NCBI GenBank assembly: GCA_024516155.1
Contig: JAJJXM010000049.1
Coordinates: 248,001-312,000, forward strand
Direction of reading: 5' to 3'
DNA: 64,000 nt
Source: Pyronema omphalodes
Lineage: Eukaryota > Ascomycota > Pezizomycetes > Pezizales > Pyronemataceae
Shown: piece after piece, positions 47,926-60,399 of the stretch
Position numbering within the stretch: position 1 is the first letter of the stretch
Layout: each line of letters opens with the position of its first letter
Notes under the pieces: model-generated
Seen by the model: the letters and a program-made list of their open reading frames with translations, nothing else
Told to the model about the DNA's origin: nothing
The model's database searches: none
Translations under genes and position numbers: made by a program

Positions 47926-49171
47926 ATGTCCACGTCCGCTATCCCGCCTCAAGAAACTTACCCCCTCGATTTCCGCACCCTCACATACCCGATCCCCACC
48001 GACGAAAACCTCAGCTGTCCAATCTGTCGTTCCCCGCTACTAGACCCAGTCACCACTACATGTCGTCACACATTCTGCCGCGACTGTCTATCAGGAGCCA
48101 TGGACGTATCACCTACGTGCCCTGTTGACCGCAATCCCATAGGTGATGGGGATATACAAAGTGCCCCTGTATTAATTGGGAATCTTGTGGGGGATCTTGT
48201 GGTTCTGTGTCCGAATGCTAGTGAGGGTTGTACGGAAACTATGCAGAGGAGTATTGTGGAGGCGCATTGGAGGGGGTGTGGGTTTGGGATGGTGGATTGT
48301 GGTGGGTGTGGAGAGAGGATTAGAAGGAAGGATTGGGTGCTGGGGGAGTGTGCGCATAAGATGGTTGAGTGTGGATATTGTGCGAAGGAAGTGAGGGGCG
48401 TGGATTTGGTGGTGGGTTTATGTCTTTTACCTTTTTCTTTGGCGGATGATGGGATTGGCAACACCTGCTGCTTGGATGTTGACAATTGGGGATGTTTTTG
48501 GAGAGGATGGAACTGACGAATTTTAGGAACACGAAGAGGTTTGTCCACAGCTATCGGCTCCCTGTGAACACTGTCTACTAGAATTTCCACGAGATGAGAT
48601 AAAGCAACATACTGCGACCTGTGACGAAGCTATTATACACTGCGAGGCAATTACTGTTGGATGTCCATGGTCCGGACGACGAAAGGAGGGTGGAGATCAT
48701 GCTGTTGCTTGTGCATTTACCTACCTGAAGCCGGTAATATCGGATCACGCAAACCGAATTACTACCTTGGAAAACGAAAACAGGCTATTGAGACGGAAGA
48801 TAGAGTTATTTATGCCCACTAGGATCCTGGAAGAGGAGGAAAGAACGGAATCAGGAATTGATCAAAATACCATACAGATCCTTACAGAGCAGGAACATGT
48901 TAGGAATGATGTACAGAGGATATTTGCAGCTTTACAGGATATGGAATTGAAGCAGACGATGCTTTCAATGCATATGACAGAGAGCATGAGAACGAGAGAA
49001 GATGTGGCTATGATTGGAGCTGCTGTTAATGATCTGAGAAGTCAGATCCATGCACTGCATCTTTTGACATTGAGGAGACAGGCAGGAACGGGTCCTAATA
49101 ATCAGGGGGGCTCACTGCCGGTGAGAAGAGTTGGCGGTATGATTTGCTTTCCTATACCGTGGAAACTGTAG
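47926..49171 (+). CDS. RING finger / TRAF-type zinc finger protein
   Basis: Two exons, 47926-48411 and 48527-49171 (intron 115 bp, GTGGGT donor), give 376 residues. The RING is at residues 31-68: CPIC, CRHTFCRDC, then CPVD, where Asp replaces the last Cys as in TRAF-family RINGs. Residues about 95-235 hold Cys/His-rich TRAF-type fingers (CPNASEGC, CGGCGERI, CPQLSAPCEHC, CDEAIIHCEAITVGCPWSG). A coiled coil follows (ITTLENENRLLRRKIELF onward). There is no MATH domain. A ubiquitin ligase role is expected from the RING but not shown. The exon 1 boundary could shift by one codon (GTGGTG instead of GTGGGT). Confidence 0.85.
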
Positions 49172-50420
49172 CTGACGGAGATAGATGCAAATCTTGGTGG
49201 TGATCGTGTCAAGTTATAACTAGAAATGTGCTGTTTATGTATTGGGAAGGCGTTGGGTGTTGTTGATGTTTTTCGTGGTTGATATCTATCTATTCTTTTG
49301 ACGATAATGAGAGTAATGAAGGGTTAGGGGGGTGGGGGGTGTTATGAGGGGAATCTCTTGTATTCTCTTTTTATGCATATAGATGTTTTGCATAGTCGGT
49401 GGGAGCGAAGGAGAGAATTGTAAGCAGGAATGCAAATTGTAAACAGACACAATGTTTCCAGACTTATTGAGGAGAAAGGTGTCTGCTATTCACCCCAATT
49501 CTGAAGGTACCTGCGTGTTTACTTTCGGTGTCATCCTGATGTGATCATTGTGATGGGTGCCTACATCGACATCGACAGCTGAAACCAAACATAAACACGC
49601 CCCGTAGGAACGAACAACCCATGCACAGTTCTATACCTCGTTTGGTTTGCCTTTCTGAACTCGCGTCCTCGCACTGTTCTGCATGTATAGAATAAAAAAT
49701 ATAAAATATAAAACCTATCTCCAGAGATAAATAAATAAATATCCCCTTTCGTCGTGAAATTCACTTTCTCTTCGCTAAAATCCAAATTCATCCAAAACTG
49801 ACAGGGACTCCCGGAACCTCCCCGCCTTCTCTCCTGTTGCCCCTCCTTTCGTGTCCAAGCAAACCCGTCCCCTCCCCCCTCCCCCCAAAGCAAAAGCAGG
49901 ACCATCAGCAGAAGCAAAAGTAGAAGCAGCAGACCCCCAAAGCAAGCAGCTGCTAAACCAAGCCCCCAGAGTGACAACCCACCAAAAGTGTCTCCCGCTT
50001 CCGCAGCCCCATCTCACAAAACAGCCAAAACAGCACATCCTCCGCAACCCCCACCACCACCCCCCCCCCCCCCCCCCAACCGCTGACTTCCTGAACAATA
50101 CGAGTCTTTCAGAAGCAAATTCAGCATCAACTTCGCAAAAATTTAACTCTATTCTCATCCAGCTTGAGCCTCAAGACGTCATTCCTTTATTCCGTGACTT
50201 CCGCCCCAAGCCAAGCGAGCACCACGCGCCCACTGGTGGAGTGGCCGGTTCGCTGACTCGCCTAGCTCTTCCACATCTACAACACCCGCTCGGCGATCTC
50301 GGCGGGGAGCTCGTGAACCTCAACTGATACCCCCCGACTGGCAACCCCCATACCTCAACACCGGAGCCTCCATTTCCATCCACTCACCCAGAACACCGGT
50401 CTCCGAATCGACCTGCAGCT
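49172..50420. promoter_or_regulatory. Upstream region of the protein kinase C gene
   Basis: This holds the 3' flank of the RING gene and the promoter/5' leader of PKC1. A run of about 16 C lies at 50060-50077. A 158-codon Pro-rich ORF (49851-50327) is low complexity and ends before the PKC1 start; it is more likely leader sequence than a gene. Confidence 0.45.
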
Positions 50421-53400
50421 ATGGCCGACAAAACTACTGCCAGCATGCAAGATGTGCATCGCAAGATCGAGAGGGAGAAGGTCTTGATCAATGGTGCGCG
50501 GGCGATGCGATCATCTACCGACAATACTGCCGTCCAGCAGCGTCTTGACAACCAGATCCGGGAGTCGCAGAGGAATCTGGAGTACCTGGAGGGAAAGTAC
50601 AAGGAGCTGGAAGGTCGGTTGATGGGACAGAATACGAGGGGGATGGAGAATATGCAGGTGTCGGATAATGGTACGTGCTTTGCAAAACAAAGCTTCCCAC
50701 AACATCAACCATATTTCCCCCGACAACGTACTATCAATTCGGAATCAAATATCTGACGACACCGTGTAGCTGGTTATGGTGGTTACGGGAATGATATGAT
50801 GCCACCGCAACCTCCCTTCGCCCAGGAGGGAGGTGCTCCAAAGACACGAGCCAACTTCTCGAAGCTAGGTCCGCCACACCCAACATTGATCCTATGCCAA
50901 TTCAACATCATCCATTAACATGATGATTAGATTTAATCAAATATGACACGCCTCATCTCGGTCCCCGAATCCAGTTGATGCTTTCGCAGCTTGAATTCAA
51001 GCTCAGTGTTGAGAAGCAGTACAAGGAGGGTATTGAGAAGATGGCCAAGCTCTACCAGCTTGAGGGAGACCGCCGGAGTCGACAGGACGCCGAGAGCAAA
51101 CGTATAGAGAGCAACCAGAAGATACAGCTTCTGAAGCAAGCCCTGAAGAGATATGAGGACCTGCACGTCGACATTGACTTTGGTGCCGATGAGGCCGATG
51201 GTTGGTGGTCCCTGAATTCTTGAATTTTAAATCGGGCTAACACCATCACAGACGATAGCATCAATGCGCCAAACATCCGGAAACCTTTGACCGGTCGCCT
51301 TCAGATTCGCATACTCGCTGTTAAGGATGTCGACCATGCTTCTACTTCCCGTTTCGCGCGTGGACCAGAAACCTTTGTTGTCATCAAGGTCGAAGACATG
51401 ACTAGAATTAGAACGAAATCGACAAGAAATGATAAATGGCTAGACGAAGGTCACGATATAGATGTTGACAAGGCTAATGAAATCGAGATTACGGTATACG
51501 ATAAACCGGGAGAGCACCCCCTTCCCATCGGTATGCTTTGGATCCGTATTTCGGACTTGGTCGAAGAGCTCCGTCGGAAGAAGGTTGCGCAGGACTTGAA
51601 TTCCGAGGGATGGATTAGCGCCGACAAAATGTCAACCGGCGGTCAGGGCCGCGCGAGTGACGGCGGAAACTATGCAGGTGTACCTCCCTCCGCTGCAGCT
51701 GGTGGCGCCCCGCCATTTGCCATCGCAGGCCAGGGCCGCGTTGTTGCGCAGGGCCCTACCCCAGCAGGAGGAGATGGTCAAGCGCAAAGTGGTGCACCCA
51801 ACATTGATGCATGGTTCTCTTTGGAGCCCGTTGGACAGATCCACTTGTCCTTGAACTTTGGTAGGTATAATTTTGCTGTGACGTATTTCTTCATGCTGAC
51901 CTTTGCGTAGCCAAATACAACCGTGGAAAGCAGGCCCCTGCTATTGGAGGTCTTGGACGTCAAGGTGCCGTTCGTGCCAAGAAGGAAGAAGTGCACGAGA
52001 TGTACGGTCACAAGTTTATTCAGCAACAGTTCTACAACATCATGCGTTGTGCGCTGTGTGGTGAATTGCTCAAGTACTCTGCGGGTATGCAGTGTTCCGA
52101 TTGCAAGTACACTTGCCACAAGAAGTGCTACCCCAAGGTCGTCACCAAGTGTATCTCCAAGTCAAACTCGGACACCGACCCCGAGGAGGAAAAGCTCAAC
52201 CATCGTATTCCCCACAGATTCGAGGGAACTACCAACCTTGGAGCCAACTGGTGTTGTCACTGCGGTTACATGCTTCCTGTTGGAAAGAAGAATGCTCGGA
52301 AGTGTACAGGCAAGTTATCTCACGGTGAATTCAACAAATTAAGAGTTACTAACGGTCACAGAGTGTGCTCTTACCTGCCACACTCAGTGTATGCACTTGG
52401 TTCCCGACTTTTGTGGAATGTCTATGGAGGCTGCCAACACCATTTTGGCTGAGTTGCGTACCAAGAAGATGTTGCAGAAGAAGAACCCTCCTATGGCCGA
52501 CCGAACCATGAGACCTGCTGTACCGGCGGCTGACAACCGTCCTGTTTCCTACGGTGATGGTCGTCAGCAGTCTTTCCCCTCCCCTACTTCTAACATGGCT
52601 AGCTCTGCCGCTGGCGCTGCTTATGGAAGTGTCCCACAGTCACCTCAGTCACCTTCTCAGAGATACCCGCCCCCGGCACCATACACCCCCCAACCTTCGG
52701 CACGGACAGACTCCGCTTCCGCTGCGGCGACGGCAGCCCTTCTCGCGGCTCAGCAAGGAAGACCTCCTTCTGGTCCTACCGGACAGTACCCATATGGAGG
52801 CTATGGATCCCCCGTGGGAACGCCTACCACCCAGACTTCACCTGGATACCCTGCAAAGAATGTACGACCAATTCCTGGCCAACCCCCTCAACCTAATGCC
52901 CCTTACCAGCCTGGACCTCCTCCTAACGCATTATACAAACCTCAGGCACCCGGACAATTGCAGACCATTCCTCCTCCTCCTCCTGGAGCTCCTCCTTCTC
53001 AGGCTGTTGTTGCACAGCCTCCTGCTCAGTCTGCTGGATCTCGCCAGAAGATTGGATTGGACCACTTCAACTTCCTCGCTGTATTGGGTAAGGGTAACTT
53101 CGGTAAGGTCATGTTGGCAGAGACGAAACAGAGCAAGCAGCTGTACGCCATTAAGGTCCTCAAAAAGGAGTTTATTATCGAGAACGATGAAGTTGAGAGC
53201 ACACGCTCTGAGAAGCGTGTCTTCTTGATTGCCAACAAGGAGCGCCATCCCTTCTTGCTTAACCTTCACGCCTGTTTCCAGACCGAGACCAGAGTTTACT
53301 TCGTCATGGAGTACATTTCCGGAGGAGATTTGATGTTGCACATTCAGCGTAGTCAGTTCGGTGCCAAGCGTGCGCAGTAAGTATATTCCTTAGGGTTTTG

Positions 53401-54245
53401 TCGACATAACCCCTGACGTGTTGTAGGTTCTACGCTGCCGAGGTTTGCTTGGCGCTCAAGTACTTCCACGAGAACGGTGTCATCTACCGTGACTTAAAGC
53501 TCGACAACATTTTGTTGACTCTTGATGGTCACATCAAGATTGCCGATTACGGTCTTTGCAAGGAGGACATGTACTACGGATCCACCACTAGCACTTTCTG
53601 TGGTACTCCTGAGTTTATGGCCCCTGAGATCTTGATGGACAAGAGATACGGACGCTCTGTTGATTGGTGGGCGTTCGGAGTCTTGATCTACCAGATGTTG
53701 CTTCAGCAGTCTCCTTTCCGTGGAGATGATGAGGACGAAATCTACGACGCTATTCTTGCCGATGAGCCTCTTTACCCCATCCACATGCCTCGCGACTCTG
53801 TTTCCATTCTCCAGAAGGTAGTTATCCCATCTCTAATGCGTAGTAGTTGATGCTAATGATATCCCAGCTCCTCACTAGAGAACCTGAGATGCGTCTTGGA
53901 TCCGGACCCGGGGACGCTAACGATGTCATGGCCCATGCTTTCTTTAGAAACATTAACTGGGATGACATCTACCACAAGCGTATCGAGCCCCCGTACAAGC
54001 CTCAGATTCAGAACGCTACCGATACCTCCAACTTTGACCAGGAGTTCACCAGTGTTACTCCTGTTTTGACCCCTGTTCAGTCTGGTATGTTTATTCTTTT
54101 CTTTTTTTGCTTTCCTTGGGTCCAGTGGGGCTTGTGAATGGAGGTGCGTGTAGAAGAGGTTGCTAACACTCTCGTTACAGTTCTTACCCAGGCTATGCAG
54201 GAAGAGTTCCGTGGATTCTCTTACGTCCAGGACTCTGGTCTTTAA
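50421..54245 (+). CDS. PKC1: Protein kinase C (cell-wall integrity kinase)
   Basis: Nine exons: 50421-50670, 50770-50868, 50931-51200, 51252-51860, 51911-52309, 52362-53376, 53427-53817, 53868-54084, 54181-54245, giving 1104 residues, normal for fungal Pkc1. Order: HR1 repeats (about 1-75 and 120-205) that bind Rho1, a C2 domain (about 215-345), two C1 zinc fingers (about 442-491 and 510-558), a Pro-rich linker, and an AGC kinase from about 778: [32 protein letters not shown], activation loop [13 protein letters not shown], turn motif LTPV and hydrophobic motif FRGFSYV. DYG replaces DFG, as I recall for fungal Pkc1. It acts above the cell-wall MAP kinase cascade. Intron 5 (52310-52361) begins with GC, not GT; intron 2 has a weak GTCCGC donor. 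Confidence 0.96.
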
Positions 54246-55224
54246 ATTTCTTTAACGATTCGACGGAGCAGTGAAGCGGCGTAGCACTGAAGCAATGAAG
54301 CGTAAAGCAAGAGAAAACGCTTTATTTTTGATACCTTATACTGAAGCTATAGTGCTAACTATACCTTAAACAACTTGGTTGGAATATTTGTGGTTTACCT
54401 GTTTACATTATTTTTGTTTTCTTTTTTTTTTGTTTCTGATCGGGCGTTTTTTTTTTACTTCTTCTGTTTTTTCTTTCGTTTTTTTTATTGTGGATGCCGC
54501 GGATTGGAGATGGAAGATTTTTTTTTTATTCCCTGACCCTAACTCTGTGTTTTTTTTTTCTTCTTTTTGTATGAGCACACGCCCCCTCCCGTCTTTTTTA
54601 TTAAACCCCCGTTATTGAAATTTTTCTCTTCTCCTCTTCTTTTTTTTTTTTTTGAATACCCCAGAATCACACACACACCCAATACACACCCTACAAACAC
54701 CCTAGCTTGTAAAACTGTAACTGTACTCGCCTTTTTTTTTCTTTTTTTTATTCTTGCTTCTTCTTCTTCTTGCTTCTTCTTGCTTACTTTACCATGTTTA
54801 TGCTTATGCTTATGCTTATGCATCCTTCCTCTTCTTCTTATTCTTCTTCTTATATTGTGACCTCAAATGATATAATCTATATGATATGGAAATAACATGG
54901 ATTCATGTGTCATCGTGAGATGGTTGTTTAGATTGCGAATTTGGAATTGCGGGGTTTTTTAAAGGCGGGGGATGCAGATGGGATGGGGATGGGATGGGGA
55001 TGGGGATGATGAGGGATATATGGGGAGTGGATTTTAGTGCTATTTGTTGCTTGATAATTGTTGCTTACTATGGACTTGATACTTGCTATTTGCTTGTTAT
55101 TTGATACTTGTTGCTTGTTGCGTGATAATTGTTGTTTGCTAGTTGTTGCTTGAGACTTGGTACTTATTACGAAGGAGGGGTGTACATGCGCGCATACAGC
55201 GGTATTTGGAAATGCGTTCGCTTG
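54246..55224. other. 3' flank of PKC1, T-rich
   Basis: Long T-rich tracts (54410-54660), then TTCTTGC words, a (GCTTAT)n stretch at 54798-54822 and TTGCTTG words at 55045-55160. No gene. Confidence 0.5.
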
Positions 55225-55312
55225 GAGATGTCTGGAGATGTCTGGAGATGTCTGGAGATGTCTGGAGATGTCTGGAGATGTCTGGAGATGTCTGGAGATG
55301 TCTGGAGATGTC
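55225..55312. repeat. 10-bp minisatellite (TGGAGATGTC)n
   Basis: About 9 tandem units, perfect apart from the ends. All three frames stay open across it, giving three overlapping spurious ORFs. Confidence 0.92.
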
Positions 55313-55359
55313 TTGGCGATTGAGATTGAGACTGGGATTTGGATTTGGATGTTATTGGT

Positions 55360-55535
55360 AGAACTTTAACTTTAACTTTAACTTTAACTTGAAGTTGGTA
55401 GCTGGTAGCTTGAAATTAATTTGATTATTTATTTGACTTTATTTTTTATTTTATTTTGGTGTTGATGTTGATGTTGATGTTGATGTTGATGTTGATGTTG
55501 ATGTTGATGTTGCTTCTGTTGCTTCTGTTGCTTCT
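55360..55535. repeat. (AACTTT)n, (GATGTT)n and (GCTTCTGTT)n tracts
   Basis: Three adjacent simple repeats: about 5 AACTTT units (55363-55391), about 10 GATGTT units (55458-55512) and 4 GCTTCTGTT-like units. Confidence 0.85.
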
Positions 55536-56077
55536 GTTGCTTCTTCTGGATTCCGATGGATTCTGATGGATTACGATGGATTCTGATGGATTTCGTCATG
55601 ATGCAAGGATGGTGAGAATCGTCAGAGGATACGAATGCTGAGAAGATACGAATCGTGAGAATCGTGAGAGGATACGAATGAAGATATTAATATTATTAAC
55701 TAAAAGATTACAGGAGCACCAGAGGGTACAAATGATAATGATAATGAGGGATGAGAGACGGGTGTATGTACGGCAACGCATCTGTACATGGAGGGACAAA
55801 AAAACCTTTGCATTTTTAATTTGCATTTGCCTGTTTCACTTTTCATCCGTTGCAACGCAGCAGTGCAACAGAGGAGGAGTACCCACCTACCAAAATAGAT
55901 TGTCGCCACAACGGCACAGCCACACCGCTGACTAAAACAGTGACAGGCGCGCATCACAAAATCGCAAGCGCGTATACATCAGTACTTGTATGTAGGCTAC
56001 TTACACAGCGGCGATGCTACCCGCCGCGCACCGCTGCTGCAGAGTAGAACAGTGTAGAGCAGAGTACAGCAGAGTAG

Positions 56078-56228
56078 AGCGGAGGAGAGCGGAGGAGAGC
56101 GGAGGAGAGCGGAGGAGAGCGGAGGAGAGCGGAGGAGAGCGGAGGAGAGCGGAGGAGAGCGGAGGAGAGCGGAGGAGAGCGGAGGAGAGCGGAGGAGAGC
56201 GGAGGAGAGCGGAGGAGAGCGGAGGAGA
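56078..56228. repeat. 10-bp minisatellite (GCGGAGGAGA)n
   Basis: About 15 perfect units, purine-rich on the plus strand, inside the inverted-repeat element. Confidence 0.92.
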
Positions 56229-56229
56229 G

Positions 56230-57105
56230 AGAGGCGAGTTAAGAATGACAGGTTGAGAGTAAAGAGTTGGTTGGGAATAACGAGTGGGAAAATAGCAAAT
56301 AGGATATTATGGAGGTGGATCAGGATTCTTCTGCGTGAATGGGGATAATGATTTTGTTGGGGTTAACATTATGGTGGAATCATGTTTGTTTCCTTATTTT
56401 TATAAGTGGTACTTCAGAACTGGAATTGGTATGAAAGCTATAACTGTATGACTGTATCATATGGTTAATAATGATAACGGCCGACTTATACATGCAATTC
56501 GGTCACAATGTTCATACCACAAGCACATTGATTATTGTCTTAAGCCTGAGATGACTTCTAAACCCGCCCATTTGTGCTGTGCCATATTGTGTTTTAATAC
56601 CATTGAAATCCCACAGTAACCGTCATGCTCATGTCAACGATCATGAAATATGCAATCGTGTTGATACATTGCAGAGGTCCAGTCTCCCACCTTCAGCGAC
56701 CGTCTCCCAGATCTCCTCACCCACCTCCCTGCATATATCTCTCCTTATTATTACCTACTCACTTGACTCTTCTTGCCCACATCTCCTCTCTCACCGCACC
56801 TCCTCTCTCATTCCTCCTCCCTATATATGTTCACCTAGTCACTTCACGACGAAACTTCCATGTACAGACGCTATCTAGCTATTGCAACCCCTAAACCTAT
56901 ATTCTTCAGGATTGAAAGTTGGAACTCTAAAAGAAAGTTACTGTAACATGTGATTATTATCCAAAATTGTCATTCGCATTGCTCTCATAGTCTATCCCTT
57001 CCTGGCAATGCTAGCATGTTGTATGAAAGTTTTCATTTCTATGTTCAGCGGCATATTAATATATGATTCGCCAAGTCCTCATTTAGGAGGTGTTCTGCAA
57101 GCGTG
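56230..57105. other. Interior of the inverted-repeat element, no gene seen
   Basis: Unique-looking sequence with only short ORFs (largest about 99 codons, Ser/Pro/Leu-rich). No transposase motif. Confidence 0.4.
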
Positions 57106-57282
57106 AGAATCTGTGACTTAACCAGCGGTGTGGCTGTGTTGTTGCGTTGCAACGGATGAAAAGTGAAAAATAAAAAGTGCAAATGCAAATTAAATATGCA
57201 AAAGTTTTTTGTCCCTCCATGTACAGATGCGTTGCCGTAGTATGGTGGCCGTGGGTGATAGGATTGATAGAATTCATAGGAA

Positions 57283-57590
57283 ATAGGATTGATAGGATTG
57301 ATAGGATTGATAGGATTGATAGGATTGATAGGATTGATAGGATTGATAGGATTGATAGGATTGATAGGATTGATAGGATTGATAGGATTGATAGGATTGG
57401 TAGGATTGATAGGAAATAGGAATAATAGGATTGATAGGATTGATAGGATTGATAGGATTGATAGGATTGATAGGATTGATAGGATTGATAGGATTGATAG
57501 GATTGATAGGATTGATAGGATTGATAGGATTGATAGGATTGATAGGATTGATAGGATTGATAGGAAATAGGAATAATAGGATTCATAGGA
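57283..57590. repeat. 9-bp minisatellite (GGATTGATA)n in two blocks
   Basis: Two arrays of about 14-15 units each, separated by and ending in an identical GGAAATAGGAATAATAGGATT-type spacer, so the array was itself duplicated. It begins 45 bp outside the inverted-repeat element. The nine-base unit stays open in several frames on both strands. Confidence 0.9.
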
Positions 57591-57599
57591 TTGATAGGA

Positions 57600-58140
57600 T
57601 GACAAAGTGGATATATATATATATAACTAATGATGTGACGAATACGTATGAGGAATGGGATGGTTAATAGATGATGATGGATAGTTCTGTAATTCGCAGG
57701 GGAAGAGATTATTTGTTGGTTGATGGTTGATGGTTGATGGGTTTATGGTGACGAAAAACATGGATAGATGGATAGATTAAGAAATGAATAAATGAAATAA
57801 TGGATAGCTTTGAGACTGGGTTGATGTACTGCTTAGTGATATGCTATGGAAGTTTTCTGTGGGAAGGTGTATGGGTGGGTAATGGGTGTGACATGATGAA
57901 AGGAGAGAACCCAGAAATAGGAAGAAGAGAATATTATAGGAAACGGGAGAATGGAGCTCATGGATGTGATAGAGATGAAAGCGGTGTAATGTGGGAGATA
58001 TGCCTTAGCGACTAGGACTAGGAATTGGTGTCATTTTAGTTGGAGTGCTCAATGCGGAGATAGTTTTATTTGCAATTGATAAAGTACTGAACTATCAAAC
58101 TATTAAATTAATATCATGTACTATACTACCACCGCTGGCA
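57600..58140. other. Spacer between minisatellites, no gene seen
   Basis: Unique sequence with a TTGATGG tandem near 57717-57740. No credible ORF. Confidence 0.4.
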
Positions 58141-58142
58141 GA

Positions 58143-58315
58143 ACCCATAACCCATAACCCATAACCCATAACCCATAACCCATAACCCATAACCCATAAC
58201 CCATAACCCATAACCCATAACCCATAACCCATAACCCATAACCCATAACCCTTAACCCTTAACCCATCCATAACCCATCCATAACCCATCCATAACCCAT
58301 CCATAACCCACAACC
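58143..58315. repeat. 7-bp telomere-like minisatellite (AACCCAT)n
   Basis: About 16 units of ACCCATA, two AACCCTT variants, then units of 11 bp (AACCCATCCAT). It resembles but does not match the fungal telomere repeat (CCCTAA). Confidence 0.9.
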
Positions 58316-58339
58316 CACAGCCCAGTCTTCTCCAAACCA

Positions 58340-58410
58340 ATCCAACAATCCAACAATCCAACCATCCAACCATCCAACAATCCAACAATCCAACAATCCA
58401 ACAATCCTAG
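58340..58410. repeat. (CCAACAAT/CCAACCAT)n octamer tract
   Basis: About 8 octamers, continuing the C/A-rich repeat zone. Confidence 0.8.
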
Positions 58411-58887
58411 TATCCCAGCATCCTATCATCTTCCTCAATCCTTCGAAAAACCCAATCTCACTATCACATCATCATCCACATTCCCATTATTATCATCCAA
58501 GATTCATCATCCGCCATCATCCCTATCCTCAAGCTGCGTCTAATCTAAAGATGTAATCAAACATAAAAGTCCACAAACCGCCCTAAAAATCTCAAACCAT
58601 CTATCACCTCTACTGTCTTCAGCAGCTTTATGATTGTCCCGTGTTTTGGTACCGCGATTAGAATATGATGAAAGAGTAGGATTTTAATTGGATTATAAAT
58701 TATTTGTGGAACTTGAGGTTGATGGTTCATATACATACGGTGAAACGTTCTGGGATGTGTAGGCTCAGGAGCGGGGTATCAATGTTGGCTTGGAGGAAAG
58801 AAGAATTTGTGGGTGCAGAAATAAGAAAAGAAGGGATAAAAGAGGATGAAGAAGAAGGCGGAAGAAGAAAGAATGTACAAAAAAGGT

Positions 58888-59008
58888 AAGGAAGGAAGGA
58901 AGGAAGGAAGGAAGGAAGGAAGGAAGGAAGGAAGGAAGGAAGGAAGGAAGGAAGGAAGGAAGGGAGGAAGGAAGGAAGGAAGGAAGGAAGGAAGGAAGGA
59001 AGGAAGGG
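58888..59008. repeat. (AAGG)n microsatellite
   Basis: About 30 tetramers with a single GGGAGG interruption at 58960-58966. Confidence 0.93.
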
Positions 59009-59009
59009 T

Positions 59010-60320
59010 GGATGAATCAATAACAGGCCAGAATAGTTTATGAAAATATCGGAACATGATCAAGAAAGAAATAGAGTGAGGAAATTCCATATTACAGATT
59101 ACGTATCGTTGTTTTATCTATCCCGTTTAATCGCAGTATTCCCGGTGTTGGCTCAGGTAGTCAAGCCGCCCCCCCACACCCTCCCCCACACCCTCAACCC
59201 CGGCGGAGTACAAATGAAAACTTAAGACAGATTTTGAGTCAACTGTACTGAGGGAACGTATCCATACAACTCAACGCCTATGACAACACTTACGGACGGT
59301 ACAACTTCCTTGAATTACAACGGAAGTACCGGGTTGAAGGAAGGGCTGGCGATTATGTAGCACTGGGTGGGGTGGTTATGGTAAAGGGGAGAAGAATGGG
59401 GAAAGAAGTGGCTTAGATAGAAGAATGACAAATAGATGAGTTTCCTTTGGGGATTCGATGGTGGACCAAATTGGAATGTAGTGTCTGGCTGACAATTGGG
59501 AGGTCTCAAGTGGGGAAGGTTGGTAGTCATGTGCATGAATGGTCACTCGGCACTTGGGGGGTTTGCGTTGGTTTGTATTTTGTTCGGGGTTTATTTACTG
59601 GAAGCAAAAACTGAGAAAACTGCAACAGTTATTTTCAGAGATTCACATAGATATTTGGATAGGATGTGTTAAACTCAGTATTTACTGCCGCTTTATATCC
59701 CCACTCTTTACTTTCGGGTTCTCGGTTTTGTAATTACCAACCAAGTTCGCGATTGAGTGTCGCAGCTATCAAGTGGCATAGATAATCTACTTCTGTTTCA
59801 CAAATGACCATAACCTATTCAATGCAGCAGGTCAGTGGCAGGTTATCGATTATTGCCATGTACTCTCACCTAGCGATGTAGTCATGTAACAAAGCGCACT
59901 TATGTCAGCGTCTAAAGTTGTGCGCAGCGAGACTCCTGACCAGCAATTGCGCGCCAGAAGAACGCTGCATTCCGGCACCTGCATAACTGGGGAAAAACCT
60001 ACCTGTGAAGCCAAGAATACTCAACCAGTTGCAGAATGTTTACCGGCGACAGTTACCGCCCACCGTCTCAAGCCTTGCTTTCAAGTTATCTCACCAAAGT
60101 TTGACATTCACCATGGATAATTTTGGCCTAGCTCTTGGTGTCTATGGCTGAATTATCCTGCTCATTAAAACGAGCTCAGAAGGGTACCGCGTCGCATGTA
60201 GCTTTAAGCGAGGTGTCAATCGCCCGATCCGCTATGAGCTCGACATCGATCATTAAAAACCCAAAGACTGGAACTCCACAGGTTCTAATAATGCCAAAAT
60301 GACCCAAACCCCTGTGGGAA
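59010..60320. other. Intergenic, no gene seen
   Basis: Short overlapping ORFs only; no repeat family or RNA gene recognised. Confidence 0.4.
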
Positions 60321-60399
60321 GCGCAATTGGATAATTGCCCTGAAATTTATTCATCGTACATGAGACAGATAGAAGAAACCAAAAGACCTCCGATACTAG

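Larger units (their letters stand above)
55771..57237. mobile_element. TA-flanked inverted-repeat element with internal minisatellite
   Basis: Both ends carry the same sequence inverted: CGGCAACGCATCTGTACATG reading inward from 55771 and from 57237. TA lies directly outside both ends (55769-55770 and 57238-57239). The arms continue with GGAGGGACAAAAAA, AATTTGCATTTGC, TTTTCATCCGTTGCAACGCA and ACAGCCACACCGCTG, about 175 bp on the left (with a 50-bp insertion) and 128 bp on the right. No transposase is visible inside. Either one non-autonomous Tc1/mariner-type element or two solo ends of the same family. Confidence 0.7.

Noticed and set aside
49851..50327. 158-codon Pro-rich ORF upstream of PKC1
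   Set aside because: Low complexity, crosses a C run, and ends before the PKC1 start; more likely 5' leader or promoter.
57045..57605. 186-codon ORF of Leu-Ser-Ile and Asn-Pro-Ile repeats
   Set aside because: A product of the 9-bp minisatellite in one of several open frames.
9352..59008. Tandem arrays as CRISPR
   Set aside because: Units are contiguous without unique spacers and the organism is a fungus.
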